Assembly: GCA_019117185.1 (NCBI GenBank)
Contig: DXAF01000048.1
Coordinates: forward strand, 1-64,000
Direction of reading: 5' to 3'
Source: Candidatus Limosilactobacillus intestinipullorum
GTDB lineage: Bacteria; Bacillota; Bacilli; Lactobacillales; Lactobacillaceae
DNA length: 64,000 nt
Part shown: positions 1 through 8,235 of the stretch, one piece after another
How the letters are laid out: the number at the start of each line of letters is the position of its first letter
Position numbering within the stretch: the first letter of the stretch is position 1
The notes under the pieces: generated by a model
Told to the model about the DNA's origin: nothing
Databases searched by the model: none
The model's input: only the letters and a program-made list of their open reading frames with translations
Position numbers and translations under genes: made by a program

Positions 1-102
1 GATGAATTGATTCAGATTAACTGGTATCTGAATTCACGGCCTCTCAAATGTTTGAACTGGCGAACTCCAATTGAGATCTTCTTGCTTAATCTGCGTCATT
101 AA
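1..102 (+). pseudogene. IS30-family transposase, C-terminal fragment cut by window edge
   Basis: The first 33 codons read in frame to a TAA at 100-102 and give a peptide containing NWYLNSRPLK and LNWRTPIEIF. This matches the C-terminal DDE-domain end of IS30-type transposases, where an N-x-RPRK-x-L-x-W-x-TP-x-E motif is typical. Only the tail is visible, so whether the element is intact cannot be judged. The AT-rich stretch at about 104-135 probably includes the terminal inverted repeat, but the other end lies outside the window and the repeat cannot be confirmed. Confidence 0.75.
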
Positions 103-182
103 ATTTGTTCAAGTTATTTATTGCAATCTGCCCAATAAAATATTTTCAACGGCTTATTGCTCAATAATTAATTCACATAGCT

Positions 183-188
183 TATAAT
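183..188 (+). promoter_or_regulatory. -10 box of mprF
   Basis: A perfect TATAAT lies 41 bases before the mprF start. No good -35 box is seen at 17 bases; a TTGCTC at 157-162 is 20 bases away. The promoter lies just outside the IS30 end, so the insertion may have influenced mprF expression (inference). Confidence 0.45.
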
Positions 189-229
189 GAAGTTATCGAT
201 ATCTTTACCTCTAGGGGGCAACCATAATT

Positions 230-2812
230 ATGAAAACGTCTGGCCACCAATTAATGATGTGGTGGGAAAAGTATTCTAAGTATCTTAAATTAATCTTCAT
301 TACCTCGGTTTTAATTTTTGTCGTCCACGCACTCGGCAGCTTCTTTAAGACCGTTCATTGGCACCAAGTCGGTACGGGGCTCGCCAGCCTTTCGTGGGAG
401 AGTATCCTCTTGCTGTTAGTCACTGGTTGCATCGCCGTCATCCCAATGCTCGGCTATGACTTTGCGATTACCCGCTTTCTCCCCGGAAAGTTCAAGCGCT
501 CCTACATCATCCGCTGTGGGTGGATTACCAACACTTTAACCAACATTGCCGGCTTCGGTGGTCTCTTGGGGGCCACTTTGCGGGCCTACTTTTACCGTGA
601 AAACGCCACTAAAAAGGACATTCTCTTTGCCATTTCTAAGATTGCGGTCTTCTTGCTCTCCGGTTTGTCAATTCTCTGTTGGATTGCCCTGGTAATTATG
701 TTTGGCTTCCATGATGGCGGTCACCTCAACCATTATGCCATCTGGCTGATTGGTGGGGGACTCTATTTCCCCGTCGTCTTCTACTTTACCCTGGTTAACA
801 ATAATAAACTCTTCCAGGACGTCACCCCGAAATTAGAAGCCTTTATCGTTACTAGTTCAACTTTTGAGTGGCTTTTTGTCGCCCTCTTCTTCCTGCTAGT
901 CGGCTGGTGCCTGGGTATCCGGCAAAACCTCATCAATGTTTTGCCACTCTACGCTGTCGCCCAAGTCCTCGGGGTCCTCTCAATGATCCCCGGTGCGCTC
1001 GGTTCCTTTGACGTCATGATGATCTTCGAATTATCACTGCTCGGCGTCCCCCGGACCACAATCGTAATCTGGCTATTATTATTCCGGATTTTCTACTACA
1101 TCGTTCCCCTGGTCCTCGCCGGTCTGATGTTCATTCACAACTTAGGGCACCAGGTTAACGTATTTTTCGACGGTTTGCCACTACTCCTGGTGCGTAAACT
1201 CGCCTACTATTTAATTACCGCCTTCATGTACATTTCTGGTATCTTGATGCTACTAACGGCCTCCATCCCAGACATCACGGCGGAAAATAAGATTGTCCAG
1301 CACCTCTACCCTTACACCTTCTTCTTCATCCATCAGATGTCAACCATCCTCTTTGCGATCGCCATGCTGGCCTGCGCGCGGGGGCTCCAGGCAAAGGTTA
1401 AGCGGGCATACTGGCCGACGCTAATCCTTCTGGTGGTTGGAATCGCCAACACCATTTGGAATCTTGGCACGATTAGCCTGACCATCTACTTGGTAATCGT
1501 CCTCTTGCTAGTCCTAATGTCGCGCCATGTCCTGTACCGGGTCAAGCTCCAGTACTCAATCGGTAAGTTCGCTATTGATAGCGTGATCTTTGCGGGTGGG
1601 TTCATCCTCTACGTAATTGTCGGGGTAATCAATGCCCCCCAGTACGCCAGCAAGCACCACGTACCAGCCTTCCTCTTTTTCCCCGGTGAGCGCATCTGGC
1701 TCTCCGGTTTACTAGGCCTCGGATTAGGCTTTCTCTTGGTAGTCGCCATCCTGTGGTACTTCATGGCCGGACACGACCCGTTTAGTCAGGCATCCCAATT
1801 TAACGCTGACCGGGTTCGGCAGGTAATTAACCAGTTTGGGGGTAACGAAACGAGCCACCTCGCTTTCCTCCGCGATAAGAGCCTCTACTTCTACCAGCAA
1901 GATGGCACCGACCAGCTCTTCTTCATGTACCGTAAAAAGTATGACCGGCTGGTCGTCATGGGCGACCCGGTCGGTAACCAGGCGGTCGTTCGCCAGGCCG
2001 TTCGTCAGTTTGTCCGAGAAGCCGACCGCTATAACTACGAATTGGTTTTCTATGAAGTTTCTAGCGAGCTGGCCATGCTCCTTCACGAATTCGGTTTCGA
2101 CTTCATCAAGGCCGGGGAAAGCGGCCTCGTTAAACTAGCGGACTTTACCCTCGCCGGTAAGAAGCAGCGGTCCCAGCGGGCCTTAATGCATAAGTTCGAC
2201 CGGGAAGGATACACGTTTGGAGTTGTTAAGCCTCCGTTTGATGACCAATTCATGGCCGAATTAAAACGGGTTTCCGACAGCTGGCTTGGTGAGCAAGTCG
2301 AAAAGGGCTTTTCCCTTGGTTTCTTTGACCCCTACTACATTAACCAGGCGCCGGTGGCGACCATCCGGGATCAGGATGGTAAACTGGTCGCCTTTGCCAC
2401 CTTTATGCCAACCGGGGGTAAAGAGGTCTTGACGATTGACCTGATGCGCCACAGCAAGGACGCCCCATCCGGGATCATGGATAAAATTTTCATTAACATG
2501 TACCAATACGGCCAAGAACACGGCTATACTTACTTTGACTTGGGGATGGCTCCCCTGTCTAACGTCGGTGAATACCAATTCAGCTTCCTTGAAGAAAAGG
2601 CCACCCACTTCGTCTATGAATATGGCTACCACCTCTATGGCTTCCAGGGACTACGCCGTTACAAGGACAAGTACGCTTCAACTTGGTCATCACGCTACAT
2701 TGACTACCGCAAGAAGAACTCGTTACTGGCCAACATGCTGATCGTCCTCAGCGTTGTTAACCAGCGGGTGGACCAGCCTAAACGGTCTTTATTGTTGTGG
2801 TGGTTTAAGTAA
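230..2812 (+). CDS. mprF: MprF, phosphatidylglycerol lysyltransferase / flippase
   Basis: Bifunctional membrane protein that transfers an amino acid (usually lysine) from aminoacyl-tRNA to phosphatidylglycerol and flips the product to the outer leaflet, lowering surface negative charge and protecting against cationic peptides. At 860 residues it has the usual full length. Residues 1 to about 510 hold many hydrophobic segments (flippase and second membrane block). About 530-840 is the soluble DUF2156 synthase domain, with YDRLVVMGDPVG and YFDLGMAPLSNVGE, both typical of the GNAT-like fold. The ATG at 230 follows a GGGGG-rich region with weak ribosome-site match. The gene stands alone between an IS30 remnant and a hairpin. 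The donor amino acid cannot be told from sequence. Confidence 0.93.
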   Translation: MKTSGHQLMMWWEKYSKYLKLIFITSVLIFVVHALGSFFKTVHWHQVGTGLASLSWESILLLLVTGCIAVIPMLGYDFAITRFLPGKFKRSYIIRCGWITNTLTNIAGFGGLLGATLRAYFYRENATKKDILFAISKIAVFLLSGLSILCWIALVIMFGFHDGGHLNHYAIWLIGGGLYFPVVFYFTLVNNNKLFQDVTPKLEAFIVTSSTFEWLFVALFFLLVGWCLGIRQNLINVLPLYAVAQVLGVLSMIPGALGSFDVMMIFELSLLGVPRTTIVIWLLLFRIFYYIVPLVLAGLMFIHNLGHQVNVFFDGLPLLLVRKLAYYLITAFMYISGILMLLTASIPDITAENKIVQHLYPYTFFFIHQMSTILFAIAMLACARGLQAKVKRAYWPTLILLVVGIANTIWNLGTISLTIYLVIVLLLVLMSRHVLYRVKLQYSIGKFAIDSVIFAGGFILYVIVGVINAPQYASKHHVPAFLFFPGERIWLSGLLGLGLGFLLVVAILWYFMAGHDPFSQASQFNADRVRQVINQFGGNETSHLAFLRDKSLYFYQQDGTDQLFFMYRKKYDRLVVMGDPVGNQAVVRQAVRQFVREADRYNYELVFYEVSSELAMLLHEFGFDFIKAGESGLVKLADFTLAGKKQRSQRALMHKFDREGYTFGVVKPPFDDQFMAELKRVSDSWLGEQVEKGFSLGFFDPYYINQAPVATIRDQDGKLVAFATFMPTGGKEVLTIDLMRHSKDAPSGIMDKIFINMYQYGQEHGYTYFDLGMAPLSNVGEYQFSFLEEKATHFVYEYGYHLYGFQGLRRYKDKYASTWSSRYIDYRKKNSLLANMLIVLSVVNQRVDQPKRSLLLWWFK

Positions 2813-2820
2813 AATAAAGC

Positions 2821-2873
2821 ACAAATACAGCCGCTAGTAATCGGTAATATCGAACACTAGCGGCCATATTTGT
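2821..2873. repeat. Intergenic hairpin, member A of a five-copy hairpin family
   Basis: Arms ACAAATA/TATTTGT and CCGCTAGT/ACTAGCGG enclose a loop ending in CGAAC. The same layout recurs at 32793-32846 with different, compensating arm bases, and is followed there too by the string CTTRTGGGAA. It lies 8 bases after the mprF stop but has no U-tract, so it is a poor intrinsic terminator by itself. Confidence 0.6.
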
Positions 2874-2930
2874 ACTTATGGGAAAAATAGTAGGTTATTA
2901 GTCTAGCTACTCTTAGCTAACAAATTTTGC

Positions 2931-2960
2931 AAAAAGGCTGGAAAATTCATCCCGCCTTTT
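2931..2960. terminator. Bidirectional terminator between mprF and the DJ-1 gene
   Basis: AAAAAGGCTGG and its partner CCCGCCTTTT form a stem with an A-tract on one side and a T-tract on the other, so it can end transcription of mprF (plus) and of the DJ-1 gene (minus), whose stop is at 2966. Confidence 0.7.
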
Positions 2961-2965
2961 GTTAT

Positions 2966-3541
2966 CTACTTATTTTGTGCCATTAAATAATCATAGAGTA
3001 GCTCATGTTTAATCGCCTTGGTATCCATGCCAAGAACCTCCGCAATTTGGAAGGCATAAGCCATTGCCGTCGCTGGTCCCCGACTCGTTACAATCTTGCC
3101 AGCCCGGTCAACCACGGTGATGTCTTCTTTGAAGTGGGCAGTTGGCGCTACCTTAGCGATTGCCTTATCAAAGCCGGGGAAGCAGGTGTAGTCCCGGTTA
3201 TCAAGCAGACCGTATGCCGCCAATGCAGTTGGTGCTGCGCACATGGCCGCATTCCACTTACTAGCAGCGCTCCGCTGGCGCATCAACTCTGCTAACTTCT
3301 TGTTGGCCGCCAGCTTTTCCGCACCGCCACGGCCACCAGGGAAGGCAACGAGATCATAGTCTAATAACTGGTCACCCACCACCTCATCGCAGGTCAGTTC
3401 AATGTCGTGGGCACCATGGACTAGCTGGCCCTCTAAGCCCACCATGGTAACCGCAACGCCCATCCGGCGCAACACGTCCACGACGGTCAACCCTTCTACT
3501 TCTTCACAACCTGGCGCAAAAACTACTGCAACACTTGCCAA
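2966..3541 (-). CDS. DJ-1/PfpI family protein
   Basis: Cytoplasmic protein of the DJ-1/ThiJ/PfpI fold, about 191 residues, the usual length. The expected nucleophile Cys101 sits in AMCAAPTAL and the paired Glu16 in CEEVEGL, the arrangement seen in DJ-1-type glyoxalase III/deglycase proteins. I start it at the TTG of 3541, because GAGGTG lies 6 bases upstream; an in-frame GTG at 3550 would be part of that ribosome site. It follows the esterase gene by 18 bases and is probably co-transcribed with it. The precise substrate cannot be inferred; stress protection against reactive carbonyls is the family's usual role. Confidence 0.85.
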   Translation of the reverse strand: MASVAVVFAPGCEEVEGLTVVDVLRRMGVAVTMVGLEGQLVHGAHDIELTCDEVVGDQLLDYDLVAFPGGRGGAEKLAANKKLAELMRQRSAASKWNAAMCAAPTALAAYGLLDNRDYTCFPGFDKAIAKVAPTAHFKEDITVVDRAGKIVTSRGPATAMAYAFQIAEVLGMDTKAIKHELLYDYLMAQNK

Positions 3542-3559
3542 ACTTATCACCTCAAATAA

Positions 3560-4546
3560 CTATTCGTTTACTACTTGTACAACCTGGTCCATCACCGCGG
3601 CCGCTTCCGGAATCTGGTACAGGGGGTATATGTGGAAAAGCCGCCGCCCGACATGGTAATCAACCGGAATCCGCGCAGCCCGGAGCTTTTGAACAAAGTC
3701 ATTTGCATCTGGGTACATAATCTCACGGGTACCAACATACAGGTGGACATCCCGCAACTGGTCCAGGTTCCCATACAGGGGACTGACCCGGAAGTCACGG
3801 TGGTCAACGTTTCCTGCCCATAATTGGCCAACCTGCCGTAACCCCCACGGTGCCAAAGTTACATCCTCATCGGCGTACTTGTCAATCAGTGGGTTGGTAA
3901 GGTCCAGGTCCAGCCAGGGTGAAAACAAGATTAGGTGCCCGGGTTGGGGGAGTCCCCGCTGACCAAGGTATTCACTAAACCCGAGGGCCAAACCAGCACC
4001 GGCCGAATCGCCCATTAAAGTAATGTCACTAGCCGGGGACATCGCGTAAAGACATACGTAGAGCTGGGCCAACTGTTGGTACGCGGTCCGGAAGGAATTG
4101 TTCGGCGCTAGTGGATACAACGGTACGATTACCTGCGCCCCGGTACGCTCGGCAAGGCGGTTAAGGTATTCCCAATGCGTTTTATCTGGTTGCTGAAGGT
4201 AGGCCCCCCCAGCCAGGTAAACGATCGTTCGTTGACTAGTCCCCTGCCGGTTGAGGGTATAAATCGTCATCCCCTCGTGCTTAGTCTGGTGCAGCCGGAC
4301 GGTAAACCGGACCTCCGGCATCACATACGGCTGCTGGTTAGCAAGCCGGGCCGTAGCGACCAGCTGGTCAAACGCCTGGTGGTCCGTGAGTGCGTGTTTG
4401 AAACCACTGAGCTGGATTCCCATCTCCACAAACGTTGACTTATTTGAACGGCTGTGACCACAGCGGTGTAGCTCTTTCATGCTTGATTCAAAGTTACCTG
4501 CTACCCGGGCAGCAATTCCCGTCCGGAAGATTTTCAGTCGGTCCAT
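3560..4546 (-). CDS. Alpha/beta hydrolase, HSL-type esterase/lipase
   Basis: A 328-residue serine esterase of the hormone-sensitive-lipase branch. It shows the oxyanion-hole region LAGGAYLQQP (an HGG variant), the nucleophile elbow GDSAGAG, and a late His in RLFHIYP that would complete the triad with an Asp near the YPDANDF segment. There is no signal peptide, so it is likely cytoplasmic. The ATG at 4546 is preceded by GGAAGGAGG at good spacing. It is the first gene of a two-gene operon with the DJ-1 protein. Natural substrate unknown; short-chain esters are typical of the family. Confidence 0.85.
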   Translation of the reverse strand: MDRLKIFRTGIAARVAGNFESSMKELHRCGHSRSNKSTFVEMGIQLSGFKHALTDHQAFDQLVATARLANQQPYVMPEVRFTVRLHQTKHEGMTIYTLNRQGTSQRTIVYLAGGAYLQQPDKTHWEYLNRLAERTGAQVIVPLYPLAPNNSFRTAYQQLAQLYVCLYAMSPASDITLMGDSAGAGLALGFSEYLGQRGLPQPGHLILFSPWLDLDLTNPLIDKYADEDVTLAPWGLRQVGQLWAGNVDHRDFRVSPLYGNLDQLRDVHLYVGTREIMYPDANDFVQKLRAARIPVDYHVGRRLFHIYPLYQIPEAAAVMDQVVQVVNE

Positions 4547-4652
4547 TCCCAGTAGCCTCCTTCCAACTATTTCACTTATTATCGTAACACGCTTACTAGT
4601 TCAATTTTATTAAGATTTAATTTAGAATAAGGGGCAAAAGGAAGTGCGTATT

Positions 4653-5981
4653 ATGCATCAAGAATCATTATTTGCCCAGGGGAATCCCCAGGCCACGCCA
4701 CTTGCCAACCGGGTCCGGCCCACCACGCTAGACGAGTTTGTTGGGCAACAAGATCTAATCGGCCCCCACCGGGTTCTCCGGGAGCTAATTGAAAATGACC
4801 AGCTCTCATCACTGATCTTTTGGGGGCCACCGGGAGTTGGGAAGACCACCCTGGCGGAAATCATTGCCCGGCAAACTAAGGCCCACTTTGTCACCTTTTC
4901 GGCAGTTACCTCCAGCATTAAAGATATCCGTCAGTTGATGCAAGAGGCGGAACAAAACCGGGAATATGGGGAGCGGACCATCTGCTTTATTGATGAAATC
5001 CACCGCTTTAACAAGGCCCAGCAGGACGCCTTTTTGCCCTTCGTCGAGCGGGGGAGCATTACCTTGATCGGTGCCACGACCGAAAACCCATCCTTTGAGA
5101 TTAACGCGGCCCTCCTCAGCCGGTGTAAGGTCTTCGTCTTAAAGTCGCTCACCACTGCTGACCTGGCGGATGTTGTCAAGCGGGCCCTTCGTCACCCGGC
5201 GGCATTTCCGAGTCTCCACGTCGACTGCTCACCTGACGCTATCCACTTAATTGCCCAGTTTGCCAACGGGGATGCCCGGATTGCCCTCAACACCCTTGAA
5301 ATGGCGGTCCTCAATGGTCACCGGGACCAGCAAACAGTTACCATCACAGCGGATGACTTAAAGCAGTTGATTAATACCAAGTCACTCCGTTATGACAAAC
5401 ACGACGAAGAACACTACAACATCATCTCTGCCCTTCACAAGTCAATGCGTAACAGCGATGTTGATGCAGCTGTCTACTGGTGTTCCCGAATGCTAGATGG
5501 TGGGGAAGACTCCCTTTATATTGCCCGCCGCTTGGTCCGCTTTGCTAGTGAAGACATCGGCCTCGCGGATACCAACGCCCTCAACGTTGCGATCAACACT
5601 TTCCAGGCCTGCCAGTTTCTGGGGATGCCAGAGTGTGACGTTCACTTAACAGAGTGTGTTATCTACCTTGCTTGCGCTCCTAAGTCCAATGCGGTCTACA
5701 CGGCCCGTCAGGCGGCCAAGCGGGCAATCAAGAAGACCGGCAACCTCCCCGTCCCCCTGCAAATTCGTAACGCCCCAACCAAGTTAATGGCGGGCCTGGG
5801 CTACGGGAAGGGTTACCAGTACGCCCATGATAGTAAGGATAAGCTCACCACGATGACCACCATGCCACCGCAACTAGCCGCTGAACACTTTTACCTGCCC
5901 AGTGACCAGGGCCGCGAACCCCGGTTTAAGACCCGCCTTGACCAAATTAAACGCTGGCACCAAGAACACCCGAACAAATAA
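4653..5981 (+). CDS. rarA: RarA/MgsA, replication-associated recombination protein
   Basis: AAA+ ATPase that acts at stalled or damaged replication forks. Walker A GPPGVGKTT is at residues 58-66, Walker B with DEIHRF at 114-119, and the C-terminal half carries the MgsA helical domain (PTKLMAGLGYGKGYQYAHD is the well conserved motif). Length 442 is normal. I prefer the ATG at 4653 over an in-frame GTG at 4644 because AAGGAAG lies 8 bases before the ATG and overlaps the GTG. A possible promoter is TTCAAT (4600-4605) with TAGAAT (4623-4628) at 17 bases. The gene is monocistronic and ends at a strong terminator. Confidence 0.95.
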   Translation: MHQESLFAQGNPQATPLANRVRPTTLDEFVGQQDLIGPHRVLRELIENDQLSSLIFWGPPGVGKTTLAEIIARQTKAHFVTFSAVTSSIKDIRQLMQEAEQNREYGERTICFIDEIHRFNKAQQDAFLPFVERGSITLIGATTENPSFEINAALLSRCKVFVLKSLTTADLADVVKRALRHPAAFPSLHVDCSPDAIHLIAQFANGDARIALNTLEMAVLNGHRDQQTVTITADDLKQLINTKSLRYDKHDEEHYNIISALHKSMRNSDVDAAVYWCSRMLDGGEDSLYIARRLVRFASEDIGLADTNALNVAINTFQACQFLGMPECDVHLTECVIYLACAPKSNAVYTARQAAKRAIKKTGNLPVPLQIRNAPTKLMAGLGYGKGYQYAHDSKDKLTTMTTMPPQLAAEHFYLPSDQGREPRFKTRLDQIKRWHQEHPNK

Positions 5982-5982
5982 G

Positions 5983-6044
5983 AAAAAGGATATGAACCCT
6001 CACACTAATTCACATCATTAGTTATGAGCGTCATATCCTTTTTT
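5983..6044. terminator. Bidirectional terminator, rarA / MFS
   Basis: AAAAAGGATATGA and TCATATCCTTTTTT form a long outer stem with an inner ACTAAT/ATTAGT stem. T-tracts occur in both directions. The last codons and stop of the minus-strand MFS gene lie inside the hairpin. Confidence 0.85.
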
Positions 6045-7517
6045 ATTTACTCTCGGATGACGTTTGAATGCTAACGGCACTACTACCACTAGGGAAATCA
6101 CGATGAGGATTACCGCCGCAATTACAATATTCCGGTAGCCGAGGTATAAAATTCGGCGCATCGGTGTGATCAACCGGGCCGGCAGCTGGCTGGCCGTTTC
6201 CGCATTGGAAAGTTTATTTAGCATCCGCATGGTAATGTCACCGTGGGCCGCTTGAACCCCTTTAAACAGCTCCTGGTTTAAGATCACCCCGTAGACCGCT
6301 GCCATGATGGTTTGGCTCAGGATCCGTAAGAGGTAGCCCAACGAGGTGGCAATTGGGACGTCCCGTAGCTCAGCATCCGTTTGAACGCTAATCTGGAGGA
6401 TGTTAAAGACCAGACCAACCCCAAAACCTTCAAAGGCCCCGGTAACCAGTAGGACCCAAAACGGTGCCCCCTGTCCACAGATGAGGATTCCTAAAAAGGC
6501 TAGAAAAATTGCGAAAGCCCCACAGGTCACTAACCAGTACTTCCCCCAACGCTCTTGGAGGAAGGGCACCAGCTCGGAACCGATAAAATTGGTTACGGCC
6601 CCAGGAATCTGAGTCATCCCCCCGAGGAGGGCACTGAGGCCAAGTAGCCCCTGCGCCCACATTGGAATGTAGGTCACAAAGGCAATAAAGGAGCCCCAAA
6701 TGATCACAAAGAGGAGGAAATCAATTACCAGTTCCCGATTTTTAAACAACCGGCTGGGAATAATTGGGTCCACAGCACGTCCATCAACGCGAACCATCCA
6801 GGCAAGCAGTACTAAGCCAATTACCAGTAACACGGCCACTAACCAGCTGGCCGCACTACCAATCATTTGTACCGCTACCAGGATCGTCACTAAGCTGACC
6901 ACCAATAGGCTGGCGCCCAGATAGTCCACCGGCTTACCGGCCGCCTGCTTCTTGGGGCTTTGGTAAAAGGTGCCAACCAGGGCAATGGCAACTAAGGCAA
7001 TCGGGACGTTAACGTAAAAGACCCAGTGCCAACTTAAGGCATCTACGATCCAGCCACCAAGGAGTGGACCGATGATTGACGCTGTCCCGAAGCAGGCACT
7101 TGAGATCCCCAGTACCTCCGCCCGCTTTCGCAGGTTTTGGTAGAGTTCCGCATACACGATGAAGGGAATCGTGTTCATCCCCCCGGCACCGATCCCCATC
7201 ACCGTCCGGGCAATGATGAACCACAGGATGTTGGGGGCTAGACCTTGAAAGATGGCCCCGACAAGAAACAACAGGGTCGCCGTAATGTAGGCCTGCTTAT
7301 TCCCCTTGTGTTCACCCATCTTGCTCCACAGCGGCGTCGCAACCGCCATTCCTAAGAGGAAGGTGGCCACGATCCATCCCATGTATTGCAGCCCGTGTAG
7401 GTCACTGGTGATGGCCGGCAGGGCCGTGTTAACAATCGTGGCATCCATCCCCGCCATAATGTTGGAAAGAAGGAGGGCACCAGTAACTAGTGTTCTTCGT
7501 TGATTTGCTTGCAACAT
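6018..7517 (-). CDS. MFS transporter, DHA2 (EmrB/QacA) family
   Basis: A roughly 499-residue membrane protein with about 14 hydrophobic segments, as expected of the 14-helix DHA2 drug:proton antiporters. Visible markers are the motif near helix 1, GMDATIVNTALPAI, the helix 2-3 loop LWSKMGEHKGNKQ and the helix-4 arginine region ARTVMGIGAGG. I start it at the ATG of 7517, with GGAGG four bases upstream; a TTG at 7532 would lie before that site. It follows the uracil-DNA glycosylase gene on the same strand after a weak terminator. Efflux of toxic compounds is the likely role; substrates cannot be told. Confidence 0.9.
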   Translation of the reverse strand: MLQANQRRTLVTGALLLSNIMAGMDATIVNTALPAITSDLHGLQYMGWIVATFLLGMAVATPLWSKMGEHKGNKQAYITATLLFLVGAIFQGLAPNILWFIIARTVMGIGAGGMNTIPFIVYAELYQNLRKRAEVLGISSACFGTASIIGPLLGGWIVDALSWHWVFYVNVPIALVAIALVGTFYQSPKKQAAGKPVDYLGASLLVVSLVTILVAVQMIGSAASWLVAVLLVIGLVLLAWMVRVDGRAVDPIIPSRLFKNRELVIDFLLFVIIWGSFIAFVTYIPMWAQGLLGLSALLGGMTQIPGAVTNFIGSELVPFLQERWGKYWLVTCGAFAIFLAFLGILICGQGAPFWVLLVTGAFEGFGVGLVFNILQISVQTDAELRDVPIATSLGYLLRILSQTIMAAVYGVILNQELFKGVQAAHGDITMRMLNKLSNAETASQLPARLITPMRRILYLGYRNIVIAAVILIVISLVVVVPLAFKRHPRVNKKGYDAHN

Positions 7518-7529
7518 TAAGCCTCCAAT

Positions 7530-7566
7530 CAAAAATATTAAGGCCGGGAAATGCTTCTCCCAGCCT
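7530..7566 (-). terminator. Weak terminator after the uracil-DNA glycosylase gene
   Basis: On the minus strand GGCTGGGA and TTCCCGGCC pair around GAAGCA, followed by TTAATATTTTT. It would reduce but may not stop read-through into the MFS gene. Confidence 0.6.
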
Positions 7567-7573
7567 CAAGTAC

Positions 7574-8224
7574 TTACTTAATCTCTTTAATAATTTTACC
7601 AAGTGCTTGCCAATCGGCTTGCACCGTTGGCATCAACCGGCGCGCATACAAGACCGCCGCTGGGTGATACATTGGCACCAGTGTATACTTGGCAGTCGAC
7701 CACTGGTAACCTTTCCGGTCTGCCGTCGCCTGTTGAATCGGCTGCGTCAACCGTTGACCATGCAGCTTCCCAATGTTTGCCGTCGGCCCTAGTAGCCGCT
7801 GCAAGGCGGTGTTTCCCAAGGGAACAATTATCCGCGGCTGAACCGTCGCCAGTTCCCAGTCAAACAGGGGTGCAAACGCCCGGACCTCTCTCTTAGTCGG
7901 TGTCCTGTTGGGGAACTTTTCTACTATCTGACCAGTCTTCTTATCCCGCACCCGTTTAATCGAATAAGGCCGTTGGCGAACCACACTGGTGATGTAGGTG
8001 TTCGCCCGGGAATAGCCAATTGACGCCAAAAACTTCATCAATTCCTGGCCGGATGCCCCTGAGAAGGGGATATTAACCTGTTCCTCGTGGCGACCAGGCG
8101 CTTCCCCCACCAGCATCAGGTCCGGGTGCAGTGGTCCCTGCCCGGGGGTAAACCCGGCCAGTTGCCGCCCCACCGTCCGCCGGTGGACTTCATCTAATAA
8201 GTTTTGGGGATACTTGATAATCAT
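7574..8224 (-). CDS. Uracil-DNA glycosylase superfamily protein (family 4-like, lacks Fe-S cysteines)
   Basis: A 216-residue member of the uracil-DNA glycosylase superfamily, which removes uracil from DNA. It shows motif A GEAPGRHEE, the NIPFSGASGQEL segment, the TSVVRQRP strand and the C-terminal MYHPAAVLY motif. Classical family 4 enzymes bind a 4Fe-4S cluster through four cysteines; this protein has no cysteine at all, so either the cluster was lost or it is a different branch. The ATG at 8224 is chosen since AGGGGGA precedes it, and it lies 11 bases after the stop of the upstream exporter gene, so they form an operon. Catalytic activity is not proven. Confidence 0.85.
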   Translation of the reverse strand: MIIKYPQNLLDEVHRRTVGRQLAGFTPGQGPLHPDLMLVGEAPGRHEEQVNIPFSGASGQELMKFLASIGYSRANTYITSVVRQRPYSIKRVRDKKTGQIVEKFPNRTPTKREVRAFAPLFDWELATVQPRIIVPLGNTALQRLLGPTANIGKLHGQRLTQPIQQATADRKGYQWSTAKYTLVPMYHPAAVLYARRLMPTVQADWQALGKIIKEIK

Positions 8225-8235
8225 TAGTGGTCCCC

